Assembly (NCBI GenBank): GCA_015056255.1
Contig: SVGP01000011.1
Coordinates: 23,679-87,678, forward strand
DNA length: 64,000 nucleotides
Reading direction: 5' to 3'
Origin: Clostridiales bacterium
GTDB taxonomy: Bacteria > Bacillota > Clostridia > Christensenellales > Aristaeellaceae
The notes under the pieces are model-generated. The model searched no databases and had not been told where the DNA came from. It saw only the letters and a program-made list of their open reading frames with translations. The translations under genes were made by a program, and so were the position numbers. Shown here piece after piece: positions 7,032 through 14,904 of the stretch. Positions within the stretch are counted from its first letter, which is position 1; each line of letters begins with the position of its first letter.

Positions 7032-9005
7032 TTACTTGATTTCTTTAAGCACATACACGCCGTAGGGGGCAATTTCCATATCGCCCTCATATGTATTGCC
7101 CGTGAGAAGATCGATCATTTTGCCATCAAGCGCAATTTCTCCCTTTTCATTGCCTGCCTCGATGACGATCATGCCCTTTTCGCCGTTTCCGCTTCTGGGA
7201 ATCACGACGAGCGTGCCCCTGGTCTTTGCGCCAGCAAGTCCTGCGTCCTTAAGCGCAACAGACGCAAGCTTATTATATCCTTCCTCGTCGCTCATTGCGC
7301 CCAGAAGGATGACCTCGCCCTTTCCATACCTGTGGCGGCTGATGATGGATTTCCCGTTCAGCGACGTGTGCCCCGCCGTGATTTCGGCAAGCGATTCGCC
7401 GTTGCCCTTGAGATCATACGCCTCCGCCCATTTGCACACGGTGATTTCCTCGCCGTCCGACCACTTGGCCTTCAGGTATTTTCCGTCCGTCGGAACGGAG
7501 TAGGAAAGCTCCACGCCCAGCATGTTTTCGATCATGCCCATGGCGCGGTCGGTATAATGCGCGCCGATGGTGTTTCGAATATCGGTCATCGGGCCGGCCA
7601 CCCATACGCCGCCGTCATACACCCATTTTTCGATTTTCTCCGCCATGCCATCGTCTTCCAGCGTCATCTGAAGAGAAGTAAACAGTATCTTGTATTTCGT
7701 AAGATCGTTTCTCGCGCCGATCACGTCCGGGCGAACGCCGTTTTTCATGAGGCTTCTGTGAATGGCCATCAATTCATGATCGTAGGAATTGCCCTGAAAG
7801 ATCGGTTGCTGATCGAAAAGCTCCCACGATTTGGAGGTAAAATGCATGGCCACGGGCGTATCCACTCTGGTAGCGTTTATGAATTCGGAAGCTTTTTCAA
7901 AATCCGCTGCAGTCCTCTGCACTTCGCCAAACACATGGGAAGGCCTGCCCTCGGGCGAAATCACGCTGCCGTGCACAAGCTCATGCCCCGCCCAATGCTG
8001 ACGCCACAGCCAATACATATTGCTCTCGCCGCCCAGCGCAACGGGCAGCCACGAATTCACGCGGCAATAGCCCTCGGGCTTTAAAAACTGCGAAATCGCG
8101 ACCGAGCCGTTCCATGTGGTTGCTGTTTCAGTGTTCCAGAAGGGCTTATCCTTGATATTTCTTAAAAAGTCAAACCAGAAAATTTCGTCCGTCAGGTTTT
8201 CGGGTGTGTTGTAATGGTTGAACATCACAACGTCCATTTTCTCATTCATCTTTTCGTAGTCCATGCCGTTAATCGGCATGGTGTCGGTGCCGATGGGCGC
8301 AGAAGTGTATTTTCTTAAAATGTCCGCCTGCGCGTGCATAAAGGCGATATCGCTGTCATAGTGCGAATGGTGCCATTCATACATCATGTGGGGATTGTGC
8401 CATGCGTGAATCGCGGGCGGAATCTGATCAAAGCTGTCGTAAGCCTGGCTGAAAAGATTGAGGTTCCACTGCCTGTTTAAGTTTTCAATCGTCTTGTATT
8501 TTTTCTGAAGGTCATCGCGATACTTTTTCAGGCAATGCCCGCACACGCAGCCGATGCCAAAGGAATAAATTTCGTTGTCCAGCTGCCAGCCGATGATAGC
8601 CTTGTCGTTACCGAATTCCTTCGCCATCTGCTCAACAATTTCATAGGATGCTTTTAAGTAATTAGGGTTATTGCTGCAGCAATGTCTGCGTCCGCCGTGC
8701 TCGGTCTGCCATCCGCCTTCATTTAAAACCAAAACGTCCCTGTGCTCCTGAGACAGCCAGATCGGCGGCGTAGCCGTGGGCGTGCCCATCACAACAGCGA
8801 TACCCGCATCATAAAGCGCGTCCACAACCTTGTGAAGCCACCTAAAATCATACTGACCCCTGACCGGCTCCATCCTGCGCCAGGCAAATTCACCGATGCG
8901 GGCGCATTTGATGCCCGCAAGCTTCATTTTTTTGATATCGTCTTCGATAAAGCTCTCGTCCCAGTCCTCCGGATAATACGCGCAGCCCAGAAACGGCGTT
9001 TTCAT
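7032..9005 (-). CDS. Beta-galactosidase, glycoside hydrolase family 42
   Basis: Cytoplasmic beta-galactosidase of 657 residues, the normal GH42 length. It has the family opening FLGCAYYPEDWDES, the acid/base glutamate in GWQLDNEIYSFG (about 145), the cysteine cluster CVCGHCLKKY used for structural zinc in GH42, and the nucleophile glutamate in PFWNTETATTWNG (about 295). The trimerisation domain and C-terminal beta domain are present. First gene of a minus-strand operon with AAC(3)-like and GH28-like genes. Promoter TTGATG-17-TATAAT at 9039-9067 and RBS AAAGGAG. There is no signal peptide, so it acts on imported galactosides. Confidence 0.93.
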   Translation of the reverse strand: MKTPFLGCAYYPEDWDESFIEDDIKKMKLAGIKCARIGEFAWRRMEPVRGQYDFRWLHKVVDALYDAGIAVVMGTPTATPPIWLSQEHRDVLVLNEGGWQTEHGGRRHCCSNNPNYLKASYEIVEQMAKEFGNDKAIIGWQLDNEIYSFGIGCVCGHCLKKYRDDLQKKYKTIENLNRQWNLNLFSQAYDSFDQIPPAIHAWHNPHMMYEWHHSHYDSDIAFMHAQADILRKYTSAPIGTDTMPINGMDYEKMNEKMDVVMFNHYNTPENLTDEIFWFDFLRNIKDKPFWNTETATTWNGSVAISQFLKPEGYCRVNSWLPVALGGESNMYWLWRQHWAGHELVHGSVISPEGRPSHVFGEVQRTAADFEKASEFINATRVDTPVAMHFTSKSWELFDQQPIFQGNSYDHELMAIHRSLMKNGVRPDVIGARNDLTKYKILFTSLQMTLEDDGMAEKIEKWVYDGGVWVAGPMTDIRNTIGAHYTDRAMGMIENMLGVELSYSVPTDGKYLKAKWSDGEEITVCKWAEAYDLKGNGESLAEITAGHTSLNGKSIISRHRYGKGEVILLGAMSDEEGYNKLASVALKDAGLAGAKTRGTLVVIPRSGNGEKGMIVIEAGNEKGEIALDGKMIDLLTGNTYEGDMEIAPYGVYVLKEIK

Positions 9006-9038
9006 AAATCCTCTTCTCCTTTAAAGTGTTTTTTCTTC

Positions 9039-9067
9039 ATTATATCACACACATATTCATCCATCAA
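9039..9067 (-). promoter_or_regulatory. Promoter of the GH42 operon
   Basis: Minus strand TTGATG (9062-9067), 17-nt spacer, TATAAT (9039-9044), about 34 nt upstream of the start at 9005. It is divergent from the promoter at 9091-9119, only 24 bp away. Confidence 0.75.
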
Positions 9068-9090
9068 TCAGACATTTTTTCGTTTTCAAG

Positions 9091-9119
9091 TTGAATTTAT
9101 TATCTCCATAGGGTAAAAT
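9091..9119 (+). promoter_or_regulatory. Promoter of the hydroxyacid dehydrogenase gene
   Basis: TTGAAT (9091-9096), 17-nt spacer, TAAAAT (9114-9119), 28 nt before the start codon. Confidence 0.7.
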
Positions 9120-9147
9120 GATGCTACAAACATAAAAGGAGTTATTT

Positions 9148-10107
9148 ATGAAGATCGCATTTCGAAATACGCCGTTTACGCCTGATCAAAAAAAGACGCT
9201 GAGCGATATCTGTGCGTCCGGTGGGTATGACTATAAATGGTATGAAAAAAACGAAGAAGTTGTCCTCGAGGATCTGACGGGGGCAGAGGCGCTGCTGGGT
9301 TATTTTCCGGTTTCCCTTCTTAAAAGCCTGAAAAAACTCAAATGGCACCAGGTGCCCTCAGCGGGCGTTGACAGCTTGTGTTCGGATATTTACTATGACG
9401 ACAGCGTAGTGTTAACCAACTGCTCAGGCGCGTTTGGCGTCGCGATTGCAGAATACATGCTGACCGGCGTTCTCATGCTCATGCGCAGCCTGCCCGCATA
9501 TATGAAAAAGCAACGTGCGCACATCTGGCAGGAGGACAAAATTACCCGAACCATTTACGGAAGTACCATCGCCGTCGTCGGCATGGGCGATATCGGTTCG
9601 TCCTTTGCATCCCGCGCCAAAGTTCTGGGTGCATATATTCGCGGCGTAAAACGCACGCCCTGCGCGCCGGATGGAATTTTTGACGAAGTATATCTGACAA
9701 AAGACCTTAAAAAAGCCGTGCAGGGCGCGGATGCGGTCGTTATGTCCCTTCCGGGCACGAAGGAAACAAGGCATATCCTTTCAAGGGAAATCATCGATTC
9801 CATGGACGAAAAGACCATCATTGTCAACTGCGGACGCGGAATCACAATCGATGAAAACGCGCTCACAGACGCGCTTCGGGAAAAAAGAATCGCAGGCGCG
9901 GTGCTGGATGTATTTGAAACGGAGCCCCTTCCAAAGGACAGCCCCCTCTGGGACATGGAAAATGTAATTCTTACCCCTCACATTTCGGGACGCGACACAA
10001 CGCCCGTGAACGCGGAGAAAATTTTTGAGATTTTCAGAGAGAATCTAAAGCGTTTTATCGAAAACAAGCCGCTGATAAATGTGGTTGACCGAAAAATCGG
10101 GTATTAG
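9148..10107 (+). CDS. D-isomer-specific 2-hydroxyacid dehydrogenase
   Basis: NAD(P)-dependent oxidoreductase of 319 residues, the normal family length, interconverting 2-hydroxyacids and 2-ketoacids. The nucleotide-binding domain has VVGMGDIGSSFA (GxGxxG, about residue 140). The catalytic triad is recognisable: Arg in NCGRGITID, Glu in DVFETEPLP, and His in LTPHISG. It is monocistronic with its own promoter (9091-9119) and AAAGGAG RBS. It is divergent from the glycan operon and convergent with the sulfite-reductase-like gene, from which a hairpin repeat separates it. The physiological substrate cannot be read from sequence. Confidence 0.9.
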   Translation: MKIAFRNTPFTPDQKKTLSDICASGGYDYKWYEKNEEVVLEDLTGAEALLGYFPVSLLKSLKKLKWHQVPSAGVDSLCSDIYYDDSVVLTNCSGAFGVAIAEYMLTGVLMLMRSLPAYMKKQRAHIWQEDKITRTIYGSTIAVVGMGDIGSSFASRAKVLGAYIRGVKRTPCAPDGIFDEVYLTKDLKKAVQGADAVVMSLPGTKETRHILSREIIDSMDEKTIIVNCGRGITIDENALTDALREKRIAGAVLDVFETEPLPKDSPLWDMENVILTPHISGRDTTPVNAEKIFEIFRENLKRFIENKPLINVVDRKIGY

Positions 10108-10123
10108 AACAAGCGCAAAGAAA

Positions 10124-10204
10124 GCTCGGGCGATCAATGATTGCCCCTACACCTTGTGATGGTACTAAAACCATACTGTAGGGGCGGTCATTGACCGCCC
10201 GCGC
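10124..10204. repeat. Intergenic inverted repeat, family B (copy 1)
   Basis: Arms of about 28 bp: GCTCGGGCGATCAATGATTG... (10124-10151) and TGTAGGGGCGGTCATTGACC... (10177-10204), nearly reverse complements, around a short AT-rich loop. A second copy with the same arms and a related core lies at 24461-24541. It sits between convergent genes and may also terminate both. Confidence 0.8.
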
Positions 10205-10224
10205 ATTTTAAATACAAATGTTTC

Positions 10225-11121
10225 CTATTCCCCGATAAGCGCAGCATTCACCTTTTCAAACCCGATTCTCATAACCGTGTCGTTAAACCTTTCGCCGGCA
10301 ATGCCATTTTCTTTATAGAAAAGGATCGCCTTTTCAATCACGTTAAGAACCTCTTCTTCTGTCATGAACAGCTTTTCAAGCGGAATGCCTCTTGCGCATT
10401 TTTTGCCCCATCTGCCGCCGATGTACACGCGATAACCGTTTACATAGGAAATTGCGCCGAAGGGGCATTTTTCGCGGCAGCGGCCGCAACTGTTGCATTC
10501 GGATTTATCAATTGCGATACATCCGTTTTCGACCCTGACTGCCTTTACAGGGCAGCTGTTTTCCACCTGACATACGCCGCAGCCTCTGCAGACTTCGCAA
10601 TTGACAACCGGCATCATCTGGCCGATCACGCCCAGATCGTTGATATCCGGCTTTACGCAGTTGTTCGGGCAGCCGCCTACCGCGATTTTGAATTTGTGCG
10701 GAAGCGGCGTTTTGTGATAGCCTACGTAAAACTTTTCGTGGATTTTAAGTGAAAGGGAAAACGTATCGATCAGGCCGAACACGCAGGTTGTGCCCTTGCA
10801 GGAAACGACCGGGCGAACAAGCGCGCCGGTTCCGCCGGTCATGATACCGTAATCTGCTAAAAAGGCGATAAGCGCATCGATGTTTTCATATTTCACGCCC
10901 TGAATTTCCATCTGAAGGCGCGAAGTCATGCAAACTTCGCCGGAACCGAATTTTTCGGATGCTTCCGCAATCGCGTGATGCTCGCGGGCTGTGATTTTTC
11001 CGTTTCTCGTGATCACGCGCACGTTGAACACATCCGGATATCTCTTGTCACGAAGACAGCCCAACCCCTTTACGCGTTTGATTTCTTCGCTTGATAAAGA
11101 AACTACTTTATGTTCTTGCAT
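10225..11121 (-). CDS. Sulfite/nitrite reductase-like siroheme protein with two 4Fe-4S ferredoxin motifs
   Basis: Redox protein of 298 residues resembling the single-subunit, anaerobic type of sulfite reductase. The siroheme/[4Fe-4S] signature is present as CKGTTC (about residue 108) and GGCPNNC (about 150). A ferredoxin insert follows with CRGCGVCQVENSCP and CNSCGRCREKCP, giving two further [4Fe-4S] clusters. It is much shorter than assimilatory CysI and lacks an adjacent flavoprotein partner, so its substrate (sulfite, nitrite or another oxyanion) is open. It lies 30 nt downstream of a NifX-like gene in one operon. The RBS is weak (GGGCGGCG). Confidence 0.82.
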   Translation of the reverse strand: MQEHKVVSLSSEEIKRVKGLGCLRDKRYPDVFNVRVITRNGKITAREHHAIAEASEKFGSGEVCMTSRLQMEIQGVKYENIDALIAFLADYGIMTGGTGALVRPVVSCKGTTCVFGLIDTFSLSLKIHEKFYVGYHKTPLPHKFKIAVGGCPNNCVKPDINDLGVIGQMMPVVNCEVCRGCGVCQVENSCPVKAVRVENGCIAIDKSECNSCGRCREKCPFGAISYVNGYRVYIGGRWGKKCARGIPLEKLFMTEEEVLNVIEKAILFYKENGIAGERFNDTVMRIGFEKVNAALIGE

Positions 11122-11151
11122 GCTTCTCGCCGCCCTTTGTACGTTTTCCGT

Positions 11152-11559
11152 TTATTTGTGTTCGCCGCACTTATGTTCGCCGCATTTATGCTCTGCACAA
11201 TTGTGGCCTTCGTGGTGCTCTGCGTGATGATCGCATCTGGCGTTCGGGTCGTAGGTAAGCTTATTGGCAATCAGCATATTGACCGCCGCGTCCGCATTTC
11301 CCTGAACGCCCGCGTACAGGCGAATGCCCGCCTGACGAAGCGCTTCCTGTGCTCCGCCGCCGATTCCGCCGCAAATCAGAACCTCAACCTTGTTGATCGC
11401 AAGCAGCGTTGCAAGCGCGCCGTGGCCGCTGCCGTTCGATTCCAGAATCTCGCTCTTTACGATTTTTCCGTTTTCGGTGTCATAGACCTTGAACTGCTCG
11501 GTGTGTCCGAAGTGCTGAAAGATTTTTCCGTTATCATAAGTAACCGCTATTTTAAGCAT
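11152..11559 (-). CDS. NifX/NifB-type dinitrogenase iron-molybdenum cofactor domain protein with His-rich tail
   Basis: Small protein of 135 residues. The first about 105 form the ribonuclease-H-like domain shared by NifX, NafY and the C-terminus of NifB, with family features such as IAVTYDNGKIFQHFGH, ESNGSGHGALATLL and LICGGIGGGAQEAL. The C-terminus is a metal-binding-looking tail rich in His and Cys (repeated CGEHK). No nitrogenase genes are near, so a general metal-cluster carrier role is more likely than nitrogen fixation. Start chosen at 11559 because AGGAGG lies 8 nt upstream; a longer frame would begin inside the leader. Co-transcribed with the sulfite-reductase-like gene. Confidence 0.85.
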   Translation of the reverse strand: MLKIAVTYDNGKIFQHFGHTEQFKVYDTENGKIVKSEILESNGSGHGALATLLAINKVEVLICGGIGGGAQEALRQAGIRLYAGVQGNADAAVNMLIANKLTYDPNARCDHHAEHHEGHNCAEHKCGEHKCGEHK

Positions 11560-11612
11560 GATTACGTCCTCCTTTATTACATCTGCGCGTCGATTTAGAA
11601 ACACGCACCTTC

Positions 11613-11640
11613 ATTATATCACATTTTTCGCCGTTTGCAA
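11613..11640 (-). promoter_or_regulatory. Promoter of the NifX-like/sulfite-reductase-like operon
   Basis: Minus strand TTGCAA (11635-11640), 16-nt spacer, TATAAT (11613-11618), about 54 nt before the NifX-like start. Confidence 0.65.
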
Positions 11641-11678
11641 TCGTATAAAGCCGTCGCTTTCACCGAGTTTTTTTATTC

Positions 11679-11707
11679 TTGACATTTCTCTTAAAATTTG
11701 GTATTCT
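11679..11707 (+). promoter_or_regulatory. Promoter of the glycine cleavage operon
   Basis: TTGACA (11679-11684), 17-nt spacer, TATTCT (11702-11707), placing transcription start about 35 nt before the first glycine aptamer. Confidence 0.8.
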
Positions 11708-11749
11708 GTAAATGTATAGTTAATCCATAAATAATTCAATAACAATCGA

Positions 11750-11910
11750 ATGACTGGCTCGGGAGAGATCGCAAAAGCGAAGCCGAAGGGGAAAGCAAAA
11801 ACTCTCAGGCAAAAGGACCGGGTCATGACGATACTCTGTAGAAGTGGCTTTGCCACGCCGAAGGTGCAACCGGATTTCCGGGAATCTCTCAGGTACATTC
11901 TCAGCAGAGG
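11750..11910 (+). ncRNA. Tandem glycine riboswitch
   Basis: Two consecutive glycine aptamers in the leader of gcvT. Aptamer 1 (about 11750-11825) has the conserved GCCGAAGGGG and CTCTCAGGCAAAAGGACC blocks closed by TGAC/GTCA. Aptamer 2 (about 11831-11910) has GCCGAAGGTGCAA and AATCTCTCAGGTA, closed by CTCTG/CAGAG. The tandem arrangement upstream of glycine cleavage genes is the classical context, where glycine activates expression. The 3' arm of aptamer 2 touches the terminator at 11909-11950, giving a direct expression platform. Confidence 0.93.
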
Positions 11911-11950
11911 CGCATGAATGCTTGAAGGCAAGTATTTGTGCGCCCTTTTT
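11909..11950 (+). terminator. Riboswitch expression-platform terminator
   Basis: Strong hairpin GGCGCA-TG-AATGCTTG / CAAGTATT-TG-TGCGCC (11909-11944) followed by CTTTTT. Its 5' end overlaps the closing stem of glycine aptamer 2, so ligand binding would compete with the hairpin. Read-through leads into gcvT. Confidence 0.8.
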
Positions 11951-11984
11951 GTATGTAAATTAAAACAAAGGAGACGATTTACGC

Positions 11985-13172
11985 ATGTCCGACCTCAAGC
12001 GCACTCCTCTTTACGCCTCACACATCGCGCTGGGCGCAACCATGGTGGACTTCGGCGGATGGGAAATGCCCATTCAGTATCCCGAAGGCATCATTTCCGA
12101 GCACCTTTTCGACCGCAAAAACTGCGGAATTTTCGATGTTTCTCACATGGGCCGCTTCATCATCGAGGGCAAGGATCGTGTTAAATTCCTTCAGCGCGTT
12201 CTGACCAGTAATGTTCTCGCCCTCACCCCCGGCCGCGCGCAGTACTGCATGCTGCCCACCGTTACTGGCGGCGCAGTGGACGACGCATATCTTTACATGT
12301 TTGAAGAAGACAAATACATGCTGGTTGTGAACGCGTCAAACGCTGAAAAAGATAAAAAGCACTTGGCCCAGTTCCTGCCGGAATACAACGTGCAGTTCAC
12401 CGATGTTTCTGAATCGCTATCCTCTATCGCCGTTCAGGGCCCCGAGGCTGAGAAAATTTTAAAGATCATGTCCGGCGGCGAGGAAATCACGGGCGATAAG
12501 AAAAACGACCTTAAGATCATTTCCCTTGAAGGCAAAACCGTTTACGCCTCCAAAACCGGCTACACGGGCGACCCCATCGGCTGGGAGCTGTTCATTGACT
12601 CGGGCGACGCCGAATGGCTCTGGAACCGCTTAATTGAGCTCGGCGCAAAGCCCACCGGCCTTGGCGCGCGCGATACGCTTCGCTTAGAAGCCGGCCTGCC
12701 CCTTTATGGTCACGAAATGGGCACGGACGCCGCCGGAAACGAAATTCCGATTTTCGCCGTTCCCCTTGCCAAGTTCGCCGTCAGCTTCGATGAGGAAAAG
12801 GGCGACTTCATTGCAAAGGACATTCTCTTAAATCAGAAGGAAAACGGAACCGAAAAGAGAATGATGCCCATCCGCTTGATCGACCGCGGCGTTATGCGCG
12901 CCGGCATGGACATCTATTTTGAGGGCAAGCACGTGGGCTGGGTCACTTCCGGCACGATGGTGCCTTATTACGAGTTTGACAAAGACGGAAACATCACCGA
13001 AAACACCGGCAAGCGTTCCATCGGCTTTGCCTATGTCGATTCCAATGTCACCAAAAAAGACATCATCGAAATCGATGTGCGCGGCCGCCGTTTAAAGGCC
13101 AAGGGCGTAATCAAGCATTTGAATCAGGCCGAGCCGCCGTACGCCAAGGCTGTCCTTCCCAAAGAAAAATAA
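11985..13172 (+). CDS. gcvT: Glycine cleavage system T protein (aminomethyltransferase)
   Basis: T protein transfers the methylene carbon of the H-protein-bound aminomethyl group to tetrahydrofolate and releases ammonia. The 395-residue product shows the family opening LKRTPLYASHIALGATMVDFGG, then FDVSHMGR and ALTPGRAQYCMLPTVTGG in the folate-binding region. GLGARDTLRLEAGLPLYGHE precedes the C-terminal beta-barrel with GVMRAG and GWVTSGTMVPY. It is somewhat longer than many bacterial homologues (about 365) because of short insertions. It is the first gene behind the glycine riboswitch, with an AAAGGAGA ribosome binding site. The lpd gene for L protein is not in this window. Confidence 0.97.
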   Translation: MSDLKRTPLYASHIALGATMVDFGGWEMPIQYPEGIISEHLFDRKNCGIFDVSHMGRFIIEGKDRVKFLQRVLTSNVLALTPGRAQYCMLPTVTGGAVDDAYLYMFEEDKYMLVVNASNAEKDKKHLAQFLPEYNVQFTDVSESLSSIAVQGPEAEKILKIMSGGEEITGDKKNDLKIISLEGKTVYASKTGYTGDPIGWELFIDSGDAEWLWNRLIELGAKPTGLGARDTLRLEAGLPLYGHEMGTDAAGNEIPIFAVPLAKFAVSFDEEKGDFIAKDILLNQKENGTEKRMMPIRLIDRGVMRAGMDIYFEGKHVGWVTSGTMVPYYEFDKDGNITENTGKRSIGFAYVDSNVTKKDIIEIDVRGRRLKAKGVIKHLNQAEPPYAKAVLPKEK

Positions 13173-13203
13173 TATAAAAAACATATAATCGGAGGTAACA
13201 GAC

Positions 13204-13581
13204 ATGAATTTCCCGAAAGATCTTAAGTACGCAGCTTCTCACGAATGGGTCAAAATCGAAAACGGCATCGCCACCGTCGGCATTTCCGACTTCGCGCAGG
13301 ATGCGCTTGGCGACGTAGTATACGTATCCCTCCCGAACGTCGGCGACAAGGTAAAGGCCGGCATCTCCTTTGGCGACGTTGAATCTGTAAAGGCCGTTTC
13401 CGACCTTCTCTCCCCTGTTTCCGGCGTGGTTTGCGAGGTCAATGAAGAATTGGCCGACGCGCCCGAAAACCTCAATTCCGACCCCTACGGCGCATGGATC
13501 ATCAAAGTGGAAGCCATCGAAGAAGAGGGCGACCTCATGGACGCCGAGGCTTACGAAGCGCACTGCGCCGAGGAGGAATAA
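13204..13581 (+). CDS. gcvH: Glycine cleavage system H protein
   Basis: Lipoyl carrier of 125 residues that shuttles the aminomethyl group between P and T proteins. The lipoylated lysine is K63 in GDVESVKAVSDLLSP. The N-terminal YAASHEWVKIENGIATVGIS and DVVYVSLPNVGDKV segments are standard. It follows gcvT by 31 nt with a clear GGAGG site and is followed 3 nt later by gcvPA. The C-terminus is slightly acidic, as is typical for H proteins. Confidence 0.97.
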   Translation: MNFPKDLKYAASHEWVKIENGIATVGISDFAQDALGDVVYVSLPNVGDKVKAGISFGDVESVKAVSDLLSPVSGVVCEVNEELADAPENLNSDPYGAWIIKVEAIEEEGDLMDAEAYEAHCAEEE

Positions 13582-13584
13582 CAA

Positions 13585-14904
13585 ATGGCAAGCTTCATTC
13601 CCTCCACCCGGGAAGAACAGCTTGAAATGCTGAAGGCGATCGGCCTTGAGAAGTTTGAAGACCTCTATAAAGACGTGCCTTCCGATATGCTTCTTAAGGA
13701 CGGCCAATTGAACCTTCCCGAGGGCAAAAGCGAGATGGAGGTTTCCGAAATCGTCCGTCAAATGGCTGAAAAGAACGTGCTTTTCAAAACCTGCCTTCGC
13801 GGCGCGGGCGCATACGACCATTACATTCCCGCAATCGTCAAATACATCCCCGCAAAAGAGGAATTCTTAACCGCTTACACACCCTATCAGGCCGAAATGA
13901 GTCAGGGCATTTTGCAGTCCATCTTTGAATATCAGACCGATATCTGTCTTCTGACCGGCATGGACGTATCCAACGCCTCCGTTTACGACGGCGCATCCGC
14001 AGCCGCCGAAGCCGCCGCCATGTGCCGTGACAGAAACCGCCGCGTGACGCTGGTTTCCGCCTGCGCGCATCCGGACACGATCAACACCATCCGCACCTAT
14101 TCCTACGGAACGAACGATCAGATGATCGTGATTCCCGAAAAAGACGGAAAAACCGATATCGAAGCGCTGAAGGAACTTTTGAACGGCTCTGTTGCCTCCG
14201 TATACGTTCAGCAGCCGAACTTCTACGGCCTTTTTGAAGATGCTGAGACGATTGCAAGCCTTGCCCATGAAGCGGGCGCGATGATGATTCTGGGCGTAAA
14301 CCCCATCGCCCTTGGCGCAATGAAAACCCCGCGCGACATGGGCGCGGATATTGCCGTTGGCGAAGCGCAGCCCCTGGGCATGCCCTTAAGCTACGGCGGC
14401 CCATACCTCGGCTTTATGGCCACCACTACAAAGCACATGAGAAAACTCCCTGGCCGCATCGTCGGCCAGACCGAGGACGCCAACGGCGAAAGGGCGTTCG
14501 TCCTTTCCCTTCAGGCGCGCGAGCAGCACATCCGCCGCGAAAAAGCGTCCAGCAATATCTGCTCCAACCAGGCGCTGTGTGCGCTGACGGCAGGGTTATA
14601 CCTGTCCGCCATGGGTCCTGAGGGTCTTAAAAAAGCGGCGGTCAACTCCATGAGCAAGGCGCATTACCTCGCCAAGGAGCTTTGCAAAATCCCGGGCGTT
14701 CAGATGCTTTATTCGGGCGAATATTTCCATGAATTTGTAACCACGCTTCCGAATGCCGAAAAGGTTTTTTCCTCCCTTGAGGCAAACGGCATTCTGGGCG
14801 GATTGCCTGTTGAAGGCGGCGTACTCTGGTGCGCAACCGAAAAGGTGTCCAAGTGCGAACTCGACAGGGCTGTAGCAATCGTAAAGGAGGCGGTAAGCGC
14901 ATGA
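13585..14904 (+). CDS. gcvPA: Glycine dehydrogenase (decarboxylating) subunit 1
   Basis: N-terminal half of the split P protein typical of Firmicutes, 439 residues. It forms an alpha2-beta2 tetramer with GcvPB and decarboxylates glycine. Visible family segments: FIPSTREEQLEMLKAIG at the start, FLGAGAYDHY-like LRGAGAYDHYIPA, TAYTPYQAEMSQGILQ, NASVYDGASAAAEAA and the LSYGGPYLGFMATT loop. RBS GGAGG is placed at the end of gcvH. The stop overlaps the gcvPB start by 4 nt, indicating translational coupling and equal production of the two subunits. Confidence 0.97.
   Translation: MASFIPSTREEQLEMLKAIGLEKFEDLYKDVPSDMLLKDGQLNLPEGKSEMEVSEIVRQMAEKNVLFKTCLRGAGAYDHYIPAIVKYIPAKEEFLTAYTPYQAEMSQGILQSIFEYQTDICLLTGMDVSNASVYDGASAAAEAAAMCRDRNRRVTLVSACAHPDTINTIRTYSYGTNDQMIVIPEKDGKTDIEALKELLNGSVASVYVQQPNFYGLFEDAETIASLAHEAGAMMILGVNPIALGAMKTPRDMGADIAVGEAQPLGMPLSYGGPYLGFMATTTKHMRKLPGRIVGQTEDANGERAFVLSLQAREQHIRREKASSNICSNQALCALTAGLYLSAMGPEGLKKAAVNSMSKAHYLAKELCKIPGVQMLYSGEYFHEFVTTLPNAEKVFSSLEANGILGGLPVEGGVLWCATEKVSKCELDRAVAIVKEAVSA

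Noticed and set aside
11152..11559. Nitrogen fixation gene
   Set aside because: Only the NifX/NifB C-terminal-type domain is present; no nif structural or cofactor genes are in the window.
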